A stretch of 64,000 bases of DNA from Muribaculaceae bacterium (GTDB lineage: Bacteria; Bacteroidota; Bacteroidia; Bacteroidales; Muribaculaceae): contig JAGAUV010000043.1 of the NCBI GenBank assembly GCA_017620635.1, positions 1 through 64,000 of the forward strand, written 5' to 3'. Below, piece by piece: positions 43,117-51,588 of this stretch (within the stretch, counting starts at the first letter, position 1; each line of letters opens with the position of its first letter). Under the pieces are notes generated by a model. It was not told the origin of the DNA, ran no database searches, and saw nothing but the letters and a program-made list of their open reading frames with translations. Both the position numbers and the translations under genes were made by a program.

Positions 43117-44070
43117 TCAATAAGCCTTGCGGTACTTGTCCGCCCCGGGCTCGGAAGCTTCCTCAAGTATACTCAGATATGAGTTATATCGCGACTCACT
43201 GATAAAGTGTTCTTCCACCGCCTTGCGCACGGCACATCCCGGCTCATGGGTGTGTGTGCAGTTGTCGAAACGGCAATCGGCGCCGCACCTGAATATCTCG
43301 GGGAAATAATGGCTTACCTCCTCTTTCTTGAAATCGAACACGCCGAATCCGCGCACACCCGGAGTATCGATGATGCCTCCGCCTCCGGGCAGATCATACA
43401 TTTCCGAGAAAGTGGTGGTGTGCATGCCGGTGTCGTGCACGGCCGATATCTCGGCTGTGCGCAGGTCAAGGTCAGGTATGAGGGCATTGATCAGCGTGGT
43501 CTTGCCTACGCCCGAATTGCCGGAGAAGAGCGACACCTTGCCATGGAGATATTCCGCAAGTCTGTCGATATTCTGTCCTGTAGCCGCCGATATGCCCATT
43601 GTGTCGTATCCGATACTGCGGTAGAGGTATTCCACAGCCTCGAGCAGACCCTGATCCTCAGGATCGCTAAGGAGGTCTATCTTATTGAAGACAAGCAGCG
43701 AGGGCACGCTGTAAGCCTCGGCGGTAGCCAGGAAACGGTCGATAAACGTAAACGAAGTGGTAGGATGCGCGAGCGTAGCCACCAGCACCGCACAATCGAT
43801 ATTGGCCGCTATGATGTGTGCCGCTTTCGACAGATTGCTTGCCCGGCGGATGATATAATTGCTCCGGGGCTCTACAGCAGTGATATACGCCACCCCGTCG
43901 GGGCCGGGGGCGCTGAGCTCTACATGATCTCCTACCGCCACCGGGTTGGTGGTGCGTATTCCTTTGATGCGGAAGTTGCCTTTGACGAGGCATTTGGTTT
44001 CCACTCCGTCACGATCGCGTGCTATATAGCTCGAGCCTGTATTTCGTATTATTGTTGCTGTAGTTTCCAT
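43117..44070 (-). CDS. rsgA: Ribosome small-subunit-dependent GTPase A
   Basis: Late 30S assembly factor. The circularly permuted GTPase order is visible: OB-fold (1-80), then G4 (F-N-K-I-D), G1 (G-N-S-G-V-G-K-T-T) and G3 (D-T-P-G). A zinc-binding region follows (C-R-F-D-N-C-T-H, then C-A-V). 317 aa. It is transcribed alone on this strand, divergent from a small lipoprotein gene. No consensus promoter was seen. Confidence 0.95.
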   Translation of the reverse strand: METTATIIRNTGSSYIARDRDGVETKCLVKGNFRIKGIRTTNPVAVGDHVELSAPGPDGVAYITAVEPRSNYIIRRASNLSKAAHIIAANIDCAVLVATLAHPTTSFTFIDRFLATAEAYSVPSLLVFNKIDLLSDPEDQGLLEAVEYLYRSIGYDTMGISAATGQNIDRLAEYLHGKVSLFSGNSGVGKTTLINALIPDLDLRTAEISAVHDTGMHTTTFSEMYDLPGGGGIIDTPGVRGFGVFDFKKEEVSHYFPEIFRCGADCRFDNCTHTHEPGCAVRKAVEEHFISESRYNSYLSILEEASEPGADKYRKAY

Positions 44071-44156
44071 TTTAGCTGTAAAGTTACGAATAAAACAATA
44101 AACCGAGCCTTTTTTCTTGCTTATTTGTTATTATAGTAAACAAAAATTTTAACGAC

Positions 44157-44537
44157 ATGAAGAATCTCCTCGCAATAATGGCAGTCGGGCTCGCACTGCT
44201 GGGCACAAGCGCCTGCGCCGACCTCGGTTTCGGCGTCGACTATGACATGACCGACAGCAACCCATACTGGTCGCCGAGCGGATACCTCGGAGATTACTAC
44301 TGGAACACACCGGCATGGAACTACGGCCCCATCTACAATCCCCGTCCGCCGCTTATCGGCAATGGCCCGGGATCTATAATACTTCCCGACAGACCTGTAC
44401 GGCCGCCTGAAACCATAAAGCCGCCCAAGCCCAACCGGCCCGAGATTGTAAAGCCTCTCGGCCCCAACGGCATTGGCTGGAATCCGGGTCCTACCGTACG
44501 CCCGGGCACTATTCCTCGCCAGGAAAAGACGAAATAA
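44157..44537 (+). CDS. Small Pro/Gly-rich lipoprotein
   Basis: 126 aa. Signal peptide with lipobox T-S-A-C (about residue 20). The mature part begins with an acidic, Tyr/Trp-rich segment (Y-W-S-P-S-G-Y-L-G-D-Y-Y-W), then a Pro-rich region with R-P, K-P, and G-P repeats. It has no family I can name. Probably surface or outer-membrane attached. Confidence 0.7.
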   Translation: MKNLLAIMAVGLALLGTSACADLGFGVDYDMTDSNPYWSPSGYLGDYYWNTPAWNYGPIYNPRPPLIGNGPGSIILPDRPVRPPETIKPPKPNRPEIVKPLGPNGIGWNPGPTVRPGTIPRQEKTK

Positions 44538-44601
44538 CATGGCCGACACAACTTTTCGTCAAAGAGACCGTTAGTCTTATATAATGTTACAACTATCTTA
44601 T

Positions 44602-45528
44602 ATGAAACGCTTTCTGACATTTTTAGGACTGATCAGCATTGTCCTCAGCAGCCATGCCGTCGAACCTCGCAGTTATGAATTTGCCGTTATCGGCAACGAC
44701 ACCCTGCGTATGGATGTATATATGCCCGACGACACTTGCGCCGCCCATCCTGCCGTGCTCTTTGCTTTCGGCGGAGGATTCACACACGGCAAACGCAACG
44801 ACAGCCACTACACCGAATACTTCAACACTCTTGCCGACAACGGCATAGTGGCCATCTCGACCGACTACCGCACAACACTCGCCAAAGATCCGCAGAAGCT
44901 TACAAGTGCCGACGGCTTTGCCCAGGCTCTTACCGGAGCGATAAGCGATGCCGTGTCGGATTTCTACACCGCCACCTGCTATATCCTCCAGAATGCAGAG
45001 CAGATCAGAGTCGACACGGGCAAGATCATCGCTTCCGGATCGAGCGCCGGCGCCATCACTGCCCTGCAGGCCGAGTACGGTCTCCGCAACGGACAGGCGG
45101 CTGGCATATTCCCTCAGGAGTTTAATTATGCCGGTGTGATAAGCTTCGCCGGAGCCATATTCAGCAGCGGGTCGATGTACTGGCAGAATAAATCGTGCCC
45201 CATGCTTCTCTTCCATGGCGATGCCGACAGAAATGTACCTTACGACCGCCTCTCGGCCGGTCCGGTAAGCCTTTGCGGCTCGGCGACGATCGCACGGTCG
45301 CTTGCCTCTCAGGCCGTGCCCTGTGAGTTCTATTCCTTCGCCGGCGCCGACCACGTAATCGCCACGTCGCCCATGACCGACAATCTCTACGATATTCTCG
45401 GCTTCGTGAAACGTGTAGCCGAGGGCAAAGAGACACTCACAATAAATGCCGTGGTTACCAAGCCCGGAGCTACGGTAAACACGGCACCTGTGTTCAGTAT
45501 CGAAGATTATATCAAGGCCAACATGTAG
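44602..45528 (+). CDS. Secreted alpha/beta hydrolase (esterase/lipase-like)
   Basis: 308 aa with signal peptide M-K-R-F-L-T-F-L-G-L-I-S-I-V-L-S-S-H-A; the ATG at 44584 gives only a six-residue extension. Oxyanion motif F-G-G-G-F and nucleophile G-S-S-A-G, then D (H-G-D-A-D) and a C-terminal His (A-G-A-D-H) complete a triad. It fits the BD-FAE/esterase group that removes acyl groups from glycans, but the substrate is unknown. Converges on the GH97 gene with a 12-base gap. Confidence 0.85.
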   Translation: MKRFLTFLGLISIVLSSHAVEPRSYEFAVIGNDTLRMDVYMPDDTCAAHPAVLFAFGGGFTHGKRNDSHYTEYFNTLADNGIVAISTDYRTTLAKDPQKLTSADGFAQALTGAISDAVSDFYTATCYILQNAEQIRVDTGKIIASGSSAGAITALQAEYGLRNGQAAGIFPQEFNYAGVISFAGAIFSSGSMYWQNKSCPMLLFHGDADRNVPYDRLSAGPVSLCGSATIARSLASQAVPCEFYSFAGADHVIATSPMTDNLYDILGFVKRVAEGKETLTINAVVTKPGATVNTAPVFSIEDYIKANM

Positions 45529-45540
45529 GCCGGTCGCCTG

Positions 45541-47508
45541 TCATCTGGCAGGCGTCAGACGGGCAGTATAGCCGCCGTTTCGCGACAGACGGAGCGAAAG
45601 GGTGTCCTTGCTGCTCGTCTGTCCTTGTTTCTTACGGTAATCCATCGCCTGGCGATTGGCATTCGGGCCGTCGGAAAACGACACGATATCGTAATTGATG
45701 TTATCATAAAGGAAGTCGAGAGGCACATCAATCTGCCTGTGTCTCTTTTCCCCGTTGCATATGGCGGCAAGCCTCCAGTCATTTCCCTTACGGCGAGCCT
45801 CTACGATATATTTGCCTGTCTCGGCGGCAAGCACCACTGTCTCATCCCATGTCACGGGAACGGTCGAGATAAACCGGGTGCAGTCGTCGTTGCGGTAATA
45901 CATCGTGGGGTTGTCGGCAAGCATCTGTACACCGCTCTCAAACAAAGTATAGAGGGCCATCTGATAGGCACGTGTGCCGATCGAAGCCGAGTTCGGACGT
46001 TCCGAGACATAGCACTCGGGCTGCATGCTTATCATGGCACCCGGAGTATAGTCCATCGCGCCCACCGCGTTTCGCATGAAGGGAAGGTAAAGAGTATTGT
46101 CAGGACGACAGCCGCCCATCTGCTCCATACCGCGTACACCCTCGTAGGAAAGAAGGTTCGGGAAACGGTGCTCGAGGCCGGCCGGCTTGAACGATCCGTG
46201 CATGTCGACGAGCAGAGAATCCTCTGCAGCCCGGCGGCATACCCTCTCATAGAAGTTGACCATCCACTGGTCCGAACGATCCATGAAGTCTATCTTCACG
46301 CCGCTCAGACCCCATCCGGCAAGTGTCTTGAAGAGATCCTTGTCGAGATTGTTCTCCACCGTCAGCCATGTGAGCCATACGAACACGCCTACGCCCTGCT
46401 TCTTGCCGTAATCGATAAGGGCATGCAGGTCGAGGCCGGGATTGGGCGTGAACGGATCGAGGGTGCTCTTTGCCCAGCCCTCGTCGAGCAGGATATACTC
46501 TATGCCATAGTGCTTGGCGAAATCGATGAAGTATTTATAGGTCTCGAGGTTTTGTCCGGTCTCGAAATCGACATCATCGCCATAAGGAGCCCAGCCGTTC
46601 CACCACTCCCAGCTGACTTTGCCGGGCTGTATCCACGATGTATCGTCGATCTCGCACGGAGATGCGAGTCGGCAGGCCATGGTCTGGTTCAATATGTCGG
46701 CCGGGGCACCTACAGCCATAAAGCGCCAGGGATATGTGCGCTTGCCCTTTGTCGATGCTATATACGGATGCTCCTCAAGGATTCTGAGCGAACGGTCGCC
46801 GTTGGGGCCGTACTTGGCCGGCAATTTAGGGAACACTGCAGTGAAGCCGCCCTTTCCGTCGCCCTTGAGGAACATGGCCGGATAATCGTTGAGATCGCTC
46901 TCCGACACCAGTGCGAGACGTGCGCCGTCTCCGCTCTCGGCAAGGACAGGCAGTGTCGACATTTTCTCTTCGGGAGTCCATTCTTCCATTGGCTTGTGAG
47001 AGTAATATTCCTCATAGCTGGTAATGAAGCCTCCTGTCTGCTGGAGATGTGCGATGGTCGAGTCAGGGAATGTCACATTATAGACCTCGCCGGCTACAGT
47101 CACATTGTCATCGCCAAAGGATGTAACAAAACGATGTGCCACACCTTCGTCATTAACAAGAAACTCTACACCATAGCCGCCTTTAAGGTCAAGGCGCAGT
47201 GTGTTGTAATTGTTATCTATTTCAGCACGTTTGAGAGGTACCACAGGCCTCAGCGCCTCTTTCTGCGATTTGCGGCTTACCTTGCAGCCCTTCGCAGACT
47301 TTGGCCATGCGTGACCGTTGACATCAAGCTCTATCTTGCTCACTTTAGCCACCTCAGTGCCGTCGAGCACGACATCGTAACCGATCACGGTGTCGGCATG
47401 CACGGTAAGCGCTATACGCCCCGACGGAGATTTGACTGAATAATCCTTGGCGAGCGCTGAGCCGGCGCCGACAAGCAATACGAGTAATAACAGTTTGATT
47501 CTTACCAT
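45541..47508 (-). CDS. GH97 alpha-glycosidase
   Basis: Secreted GH97 enzyme (alpha-glucosidase or alpha-galactosidase class), 655 aa. Signal peptide M-V-R-I-K-L-L-L-L-V-L-L-V-G-A-G-S-A-L-A favours the ATG at 47506-47508; two other in-frame ATGs lie at 47518-47520 and 47515-47517. An N-terminal beta-sandwich (about 25-270) precedes a (beta/alpha)8 barrel with V-K-I-D-F-M-D-R-S-D-Q and Y-E-G-V-R-G-M-E-Q, and a C-terminal beta-domain. GH97 has both inverting and retaining branches; I cannot assign this one with confidence. No SusCD or other starch genes are nearby. Confidence 0.9.
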   Translation of the reverse strand: MVRIKLLLLVLLVGAGSALAKDYSVKSPSGRIALTVHADTVIGYDVVLDGTEVAKVSKIELDVNGHAWPKSAKGCKVSRKSQKEALRPVVPLKRAEIDNNYNTLRLDLKGGYGVEFLVNDEGVAHRFVTSFGDDNVTVAGEVYNVTFPDSTIAHLQQTGGFITSYEEYYSHKPMEEWTPEEKMSTLPVLAESGDGARLALVSESDLNDYPAMFLKGDGKGGFTAVFPKLPAKYGPNGDRSLRILEEHPYIASTKGKRTYPWRFMAVGAPADILNQTMACRLASPCEIDDTSWIQPGKVSWEWWNGWAPYGDDVDFETGQNLETYKYFIDFAKHYGIEYILLDEGWAKSTLDPFTPNPGLDLHALIDYGKKQGVGVFVWLTWLTVENNLDKDLFKTLAGWGLSGVKIDFMDRSDQWMVNFYERVCRRAAEDSLLVDMHGSFKPAGLEHRFPNLLSYEGVRGMEQMGGCRPDNTLYLPFMRNAVGAMDYTPGAMISMQPECYVSERPNSASIGTRAYQMALYTLFESGVQMLADNPTMYYRNDDCTRFISTVPVTWDETVVLAAETGKYIVEARRKGNDWRLAAICNGEKRHRQIDVPLDFLYDNINYDIVSFSDGPNANRQAMDYRKKQGQTSSKDTLSLRLSRNGGYTARLTPAR

Positions 47509-47526
47509 ATAACACATCATTAAATT

Positions 47527-47557
47527 TAGAGGCCGTAAAAAAAAAATACGACCTCTA
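47527..47557. terminator. Hairpin with homopolymer loop between hppA and GH97 genes
   Basis: TAGAGGCCGTA (47527-47537) and TACGACCTCTA (47547-47557) pair along 11 bp with one wobble, enclosing nine A residues on the plus strand (T on the minus). It lies 33 bases after the hppA stop, so is a plausible terminator, but the T-run is in the loop. Confidence 0.45.
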
Positions 47558-47589
47558 ATATATTCAACATAAATTTCAGTTCAATACGA

Positions 47590-49782
47590 TCAGAACAGGC
47601 TCCAGCTTACTGTGAGGCCGGCCATAACGATCGAAACCATCGACATAAGCTTGATAAGGATATTGAGCGAGGGACCGGATGTATCTTTGAAAGGATCGCC
47701 TACGGTGTCGCCCACGACAGTAGCCTTGTGTACTTCGCTGCCTTTGCCGCCGAAGTTGCCTTCTTCTATATATTTCTTGGCATTGTCCCAGGCGCCGCCC
47801 GAGTTAGCCATGAAAATAGCGAGCACAAAGCCGGCGCTGAGACCGCCCACAAGCAGACCGAGCACACCGGGAACGCCGAAAACAAGACCTGTTATGATAG
47901 GCACTACAATAGCGAGAAGCGAGGGGAATACCATTTCATGCTGTGCGCCCTTGGTGGATATCTGTACGCAACGTGCATAATCGGGTTCTGCCTTGCCCTC
48001 GAGGATACCCTTGATCTCGCGGAACTGACGGCGCACTTCCTCTACCATGTGCTGTGCGGCACGGCCTACGGCATTCATTGTGAGACCGCAGAACAGGAAG
48101 GCCATCATAGAACCGATAAACATGCCCGAAAGGACCTTGGGGCTCATGAGGTTGACCTCGAAATATGTCATGAAGTCGAGGAACGACATCTCGTGGATGT
48201 GTACGGTCTTGTCGCCGATCTGGATGAAAGTCTCGCCCAGACGCTCGAGGCCGATACGGATTTCTTCGATATACGATGCCAGAAGGGCCAGACCGGTAAG
48301 TGCAGCCGAGCCGATAGCGAAGCCCTTGCCTGTAGCGGCTGTAGTATTGCCGAGAGAGTCGAGGGCGTCGGTGCGGCGGCGTACGTCTTCGCCGAGTCCG
48401 CTCATTTCGGCATTACCGCCGGCATTGTCGGCGATAGGTCCGTAGGCGTCGGTGGCAAGAGTGATACCGAGGGTCGAGAGCATACCTACGGCAGCGATAC
48501 CGATGCCGTACAGGCCCATGGCAACATTGCTGAAGTCGAAGCCCGAAGCAAACCAGTAGCTGAGGATGATACCTGCCACAACTGCAATCACGGGAACGGC
48601 GGTCGACACCATACCGAGGCCAACGCCCGAGATGATGACGGTAGCCGGACCGGTTGTGCCGCTTTCGGCAAGTTTCTTGGTGGGTTTATAGGACTGCGAG
48701 GTGTAATATTCGGTCGAACGGCCGATAATGACACCAACCAAAAGGCCAACGACAACAGAGCAGCTTATGAGAGCCCAGTTCTGGAGACCGAGAAGCCAAA
48801 GGATAAGGAATGTAGCGGCCACGATGAGCACAGAGCTGAGGTTTGTTCCCAGCGACAGAGACCCGAGCAGCTGCTTGATGTTGGCGTCTTCTTTTGTGCG
48901 TACGCAGAAGATACCGAGTATCGACAGCAGGATGCCGACGGCAGCGATGAGCATGGGAGCCACAACGGCTTTGTACTGCATCACTTCGTCGCCCGACAGC
49001 AGATAAGCTGCAGCGCCGAGTGCCGAGGTAGCGAGGATAGAGCCGCAATACGATTCGTAGAGGTCGGCGCCCATACCGGCGACGTCGCCTACGTTGTCGC
49101 CCACGTTATCGGCGATGGTGGCCGGGTTACGGGGGTCGTCCTCGGGAATGCCGGCTTCAACCTTGCCTACAAGGTCGGCGCCTACGTCAGCTGCCTTGGT
49201 ATAGATACCGCCGCCTACACGGGCGAATAGTGCCTGTGTGGAAGCACCCATGCCGAAAGTAAGCATTGTGGTGGTAATCATGGCGAGCTTGGCTGTGCCC
49301 TGAAGGTCTACAAGCCAGTCAAGGAGAAGATACCAGAAAGAAATATCGATAAGGCCGAGACCTACAACTACGAGACCCATTACGGCACCCGAACGGAAAG
49401 CTACACGCAGGCCGCTGTTGAGCGAGCTACGGGCGGCATTGGCGGTACGGGCCGAAGCATAGGTGGCTGTCTTCATGCCGAGGAAGCCTGAAAGGCCGGA
49501 GAAAAAACCGCCGGTAAGGAAAGCCACGGGAACCCAGGGGTTCTGGAGATGGAAGCCATAAGCCATTACGGAGAACAGTACAACAAGAGCCGCGATTACC
49601 CAGCCCACGATCTTATACTGCTGTTTTAGATAAGACATTGCGCCTTTGCGCACATGTGATGCTATACGTTTCATTGTGTCGGTGCCTTCACTCTGCCGCA
49701 GCATCTCACGGTAGAAGTACCACGCAAGCAGCAGAGCAACTACTGCCGAACCCGGCACAAGCCAAAATACTGGATCGATCAT
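47590..49782 (-). CDS. hppA: Membrane-bound pyrophosphatase, ion-pumping
   Basis: Sixteen-helix pump driven by PPi hydrolysis, 730 aa. PPi/Mg-binding motifs: D-V-G-A-D-L-V-G-K-V-E, D-N-V-G-D-N-V-G-D-V-A-G, D-N-A-G-G-N-A-E and D-T-V-G-D-P-F-K-D. G-N-T-T-A-A-T-G-K-G has Ala at the position where K+-independent enzymes carry Lys, so a K+-dependent, possibly Na+-pumping form is likely. It recovers the energy of biosynthetic pyrophosphate. Transcribed alone from the promoter at 49818-49848. Confidence 0.95.
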   Translation of the reverse strand: MIDPVFWLVPGSAVVALLLAWYFYREMLRQSEGTDTMKRIASHVRKGAMSYLKQQYKIVGWVIAALVVLFSVMAYGFHLQNPWVPVAFLTGGFFSGLSGFLGMKTATYASARTANAARSSLNSGLRVAFRSGAVMGLVVVGLGLIDISFWYLLLDWLVDLQGTAKLAMITTTMLTFGMGASTQALFARVGGGIYTKAADVGADLVGKVEAGIPEDDPRNPATIADNVGDNVGDVAGMGADLYESYCGSILATSALGAAAYLLSGDEVMQYKAVVAPMLIAAVGILLSILGIFCVRTKEDANIKQLLGSLSLGTNLSSVLIVAATFLILWLLGLQNWALISCSVVVGLLVGVIIGRSTEYYTSQSYKPTKKLAESGTTGPATVIISGVGLGMVSTAVPVIAVVAGIILSYWFASGFDFSNVAMGLYGIGIAAVGMLSTLGITLATDAYGPIADNAGGNAEMSGLGEDVRRRTDALDSLGNTTAATGKGFAIGSAALTGLALLASYIEEIRIGLERLGETFIQIGDKTVHIHEMSFLDFMTYFEVNLMSPKVLSGMFIGSMMAFLFCGLTMNAVGRAAQHMVEEVRRQFREIKGILEGKAEPDYARCVQISTKGAQHEMVFPSLLAIVVPIITGLVFGVPGVLGLLVGGLSAGFVLAIFMANSGGAWDNAKKYIEEGNFGGKGSEVHKATVVGDTVGDPFKDTSGPSLNILIKLMSMVSIVMAGLTVSWSLF

Positions 49783-49817
49783 TTATGGTTTGGTATTAGA
49801 TTGTAAAAAAATTTTGT

Positions 49818-49848
49818 CAAAGTTAACAAAAAAAACGCGTCGGCACAA
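49818..49848 (-). promoter_or_regulatory. Promoter of hppA
   Basis: On the minus strand TTG (49846-49848), 20-base spacer, TAACTTTG (49818-49825). Fits the consensus; expected leader about 30 bases. Confidence 0.65.
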
Positions 49849-49909
49849 CCCTGCCGGCCTCTTTGACCACGATTTTTTAATTTCTTTTCTCTCATCTACA
49901 TATTTTTGT

Positions 49910-49917
49910 TAAATTTG
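49910..49917 (+). promoter_or_regulatory. Likely -7 element of the Ntn-hydrolase gene
   Basis: TAAATTTG followed by C, 29 bases before the ATG at 49947. The -33 box is weak. Divergent from the hppA promoter. Confidence 0.55.
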
Positions 49918-49946
49918 CATCATTATCAGCCTTTACAAGCGACTAT

Positions 49947-51020
49947 ATGCGTATGCACCGACTTACCGCAATCATATTATTCTCACTCATCGGAGCTATG
50001 TCGGCCTTGTGCTGCACCTCCATGATTGTCTCGGGCTCGGCCACGGCGTCCGGAAGGCCTCTGTTATGGAAACACCGCGACACCTCGGCCGAGAGCAACT
50101 TCATACACCGCGTCGATGAGCCGGGCAAGATAGGGTATGTGGGGCTGTTCAACGGCGGCGACAGCCTGATACTCGATGAAGTATGGATGGGTATGAACGA
50201 TGCCGGCTTCGCGATCATGAACACCGTGGCATACAATCTGCCGGAGAACGATCCCAACTGGGCCGACAGAGAGGGCTTCGTCATGGCTCGCGCACTACAG
50301 TCATGCCGCACGGTCGATGACTTCGAGGAAATGCTGCGCATGCTCCCCCGGCCTATGGGAGTGAGGACAAACTTCGGCGTTATCGATGCCGACGGCAACG
50401 GCGCATACTTCGAGACCGACGACTACAATTACAAGCGCTATGACCTGCGCGATGCCCGTGAAGGGGTCATGATACGCACCAACTATGCCTACAGCGGCAC
50501 TCCCGACGCCGGCAAAGGCTACGTGCGCCATCAGAATGTCGCAGACCTTCTGGCGGCACAGATAAGCACAGGCAGCATAACGCCGGCATCACTTACCGAG
50601 GGTGTAAGCCGTTCGTTCTACAATGCCGACTACGGTCTCGACTTCATCGAAAGCAGCGACTCGCGCGTAGTCGACCATGACTTCGTGCCGAGGCACTCAT
50701 CCACAGCATCGATAGTTGTAGAGGGTCTGCTCCGTGGCGAGACTCCCGACAGACAGGTAATGTGGGCCAACATAGCCTACCCTCCATGCTGCCACGTCGT
50801 GGCCGTGCGTCTCGACAATGTTCCGCCTGAGGTCGACGCCACGGCGGCAGACGGCAGCGCACGCGCTCCCCTCGCCCTCGAGGCTGCGGAAACAAAGGCT
50901 CTTGTGTTTTCCGACAAAGAGCCTGACGGACGCCGGTATGTCAATCTCGACCTGCTCCGCCCCGTCAGCGAAGAAGAGTACCACAAATCGCTCGAAGCCT
51001 ACTCACGCATGCGCCGATAA
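49947..51020 (+). CDS. C45-type Ntn-hydrolase (linear amide hydrolase/acyltransferase-like)
   Basis: 357 aa. The signal peptide ends at A-L-C, and the mature start C-T-S-M-I-V-S-G (Cys23) followed by R-P-L-L-W-K-H-R-D-T matches the C45 peptidase / carcinine hydrolase-acyl-CoA:6-APA acyltransferase superfamily, in which an N-terminal Cys is the nucleophile. V-R-T-N-F-G-V-I-D-A-D-G-N-G-A carries the conserved Asn/Asp site. It probably acts in the periplasm on amides; relatives include bile-salt-hydrolase-like enzymes, but substrate is not inferred. Confidence 0.8.
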   Translation: MRMHRLTAIILFSLIGAMSALCCTSMIVSGSATASGRPLLWKHRDTSAESNFIHRVDEPGKIGYVGLFNGGDSLILDEVWMGMNDAGFAIMNTVAYNLPENDPNWADREGFVMARALQSCRTVDDFEEMLRMLPRPMGVRTNFGVIDADGNGAYFETDDYNYKRYDLRDAREGVMIRTNYAYSGTPDAGKGYVRHQNVADLLAAQISTGSITPASLTEGVSRSFYNADYGLDFIESSDSRVVDHDFVPRHSSTASIVVEGLLRGETPDRQVMWANIAYPPCCHVVAVRLDNVPPEVDATAADGSARAPLALEAAETKALVFSDKEPDGRRYVNLDLLRPVSEEEYHKSLEAYSRMRR

Positions 51021-51032
51021 GCCTCGCCACAG

Positions 51033-51063
51033 TTGTTATTATTGGTAGAAATTAGTAATTTTG
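51033..51063 (+). promoter_or_regulatory. Promoter of cvpA, a few bases from its ATG
   Basis: TTG (51033-51035), 20-base spacer, TAATTTTG (51056-51063). The last G is only 9 bases before the ATG at 51072, leaving almost no leader. The suf genes may be read from here too. Confidence 0.55.
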
Positions 51064-51071
51064 CAGTCGTT

Positions 51072-51545
51072 ATGACAGCGACAGACCTAATACTTCTTGC
51101 TATAATCATCATAGCACTCATTACCGGCTGGATACGAGGCCTCGTACACCAGATCGGCACAGTGGCAGGCATCATTCTCGGCATAATAGTATGCCGCATA
51201 TGGGGCGGCGAGGCAGCCGACTATTTCGTGGGCAAAGGCGCCGAACATGCCGATGTGGCCAGAGCCTGCGTATATGCCGTCATATTCATCGCCGTTTTTC
51301 TGAGCTGCAACCTCATAGCACGGCTGGCAAGCTCCATACTAAAGGCTGTCAAGCTCAAGATACTCGACAGGACGGCCGGAGCCCTTATGCGAGCCTTCCT
51401 ATGGCTGCTGTTCACAAGCCTGGCCCTGAACATCTATCTTAATGTCTGCCCACAGGACAGAAGCCGCTTCGAAGTCGCCGACAAACCATGGCGAGCACTC
51501 ACGGTTGAGCTGGCGCCAAAACTTTTAGGGTACCTGACAACCTGA
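51072..51545 (+). CDS. cvpA: CvpA-family membrane protein
   Basis: 157 aa with four predicted membrane helices (about 5-25, 30-50, 62-85, 98-120) and G-W-I-R-G-L-V-H-Q-I-G as the family's first loop. The ATG at 51072 gives M-T-A-T-D-L-I-L-L, as expected; the longer frame begins with TTG. CvpA proteins affect colicin V export and envelope stress, but the molecular role is unclear. The suf genes follow 43 bases later. Confidence 0.8.
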   Translation: MTATDLILLAIIIIALITGWIRGLVHQIGTVAGIILGIIVCRIWGGEAADYFVGKGAEHADVARACVYAVIFIAVFLSCNLIARLASSILKAVKLKILDRTAGALMRAFLWLLFTSLALNIYLNVCPQDRSRFEVADKPWRALTVELAPKLLGYLTT

Positions 51546-51588
51546 TTTGGCACATTTTTTGTTATATCTATTGTATAACTGACAAGAA

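Noticed and set aside
45535..45554. Small hairpin CGCCTG...CAGGCG between hydrolase and GH97
   Set aside because: Six-bp stem that overlaps the GH97 3' end, with no T-run on either side; more likely coding coincidence.
45625..47439. Plus-strand open frame of 604 codons opposite GH97
   Set aside because: Shadow of the GH97 gene; no own promoter or motif.
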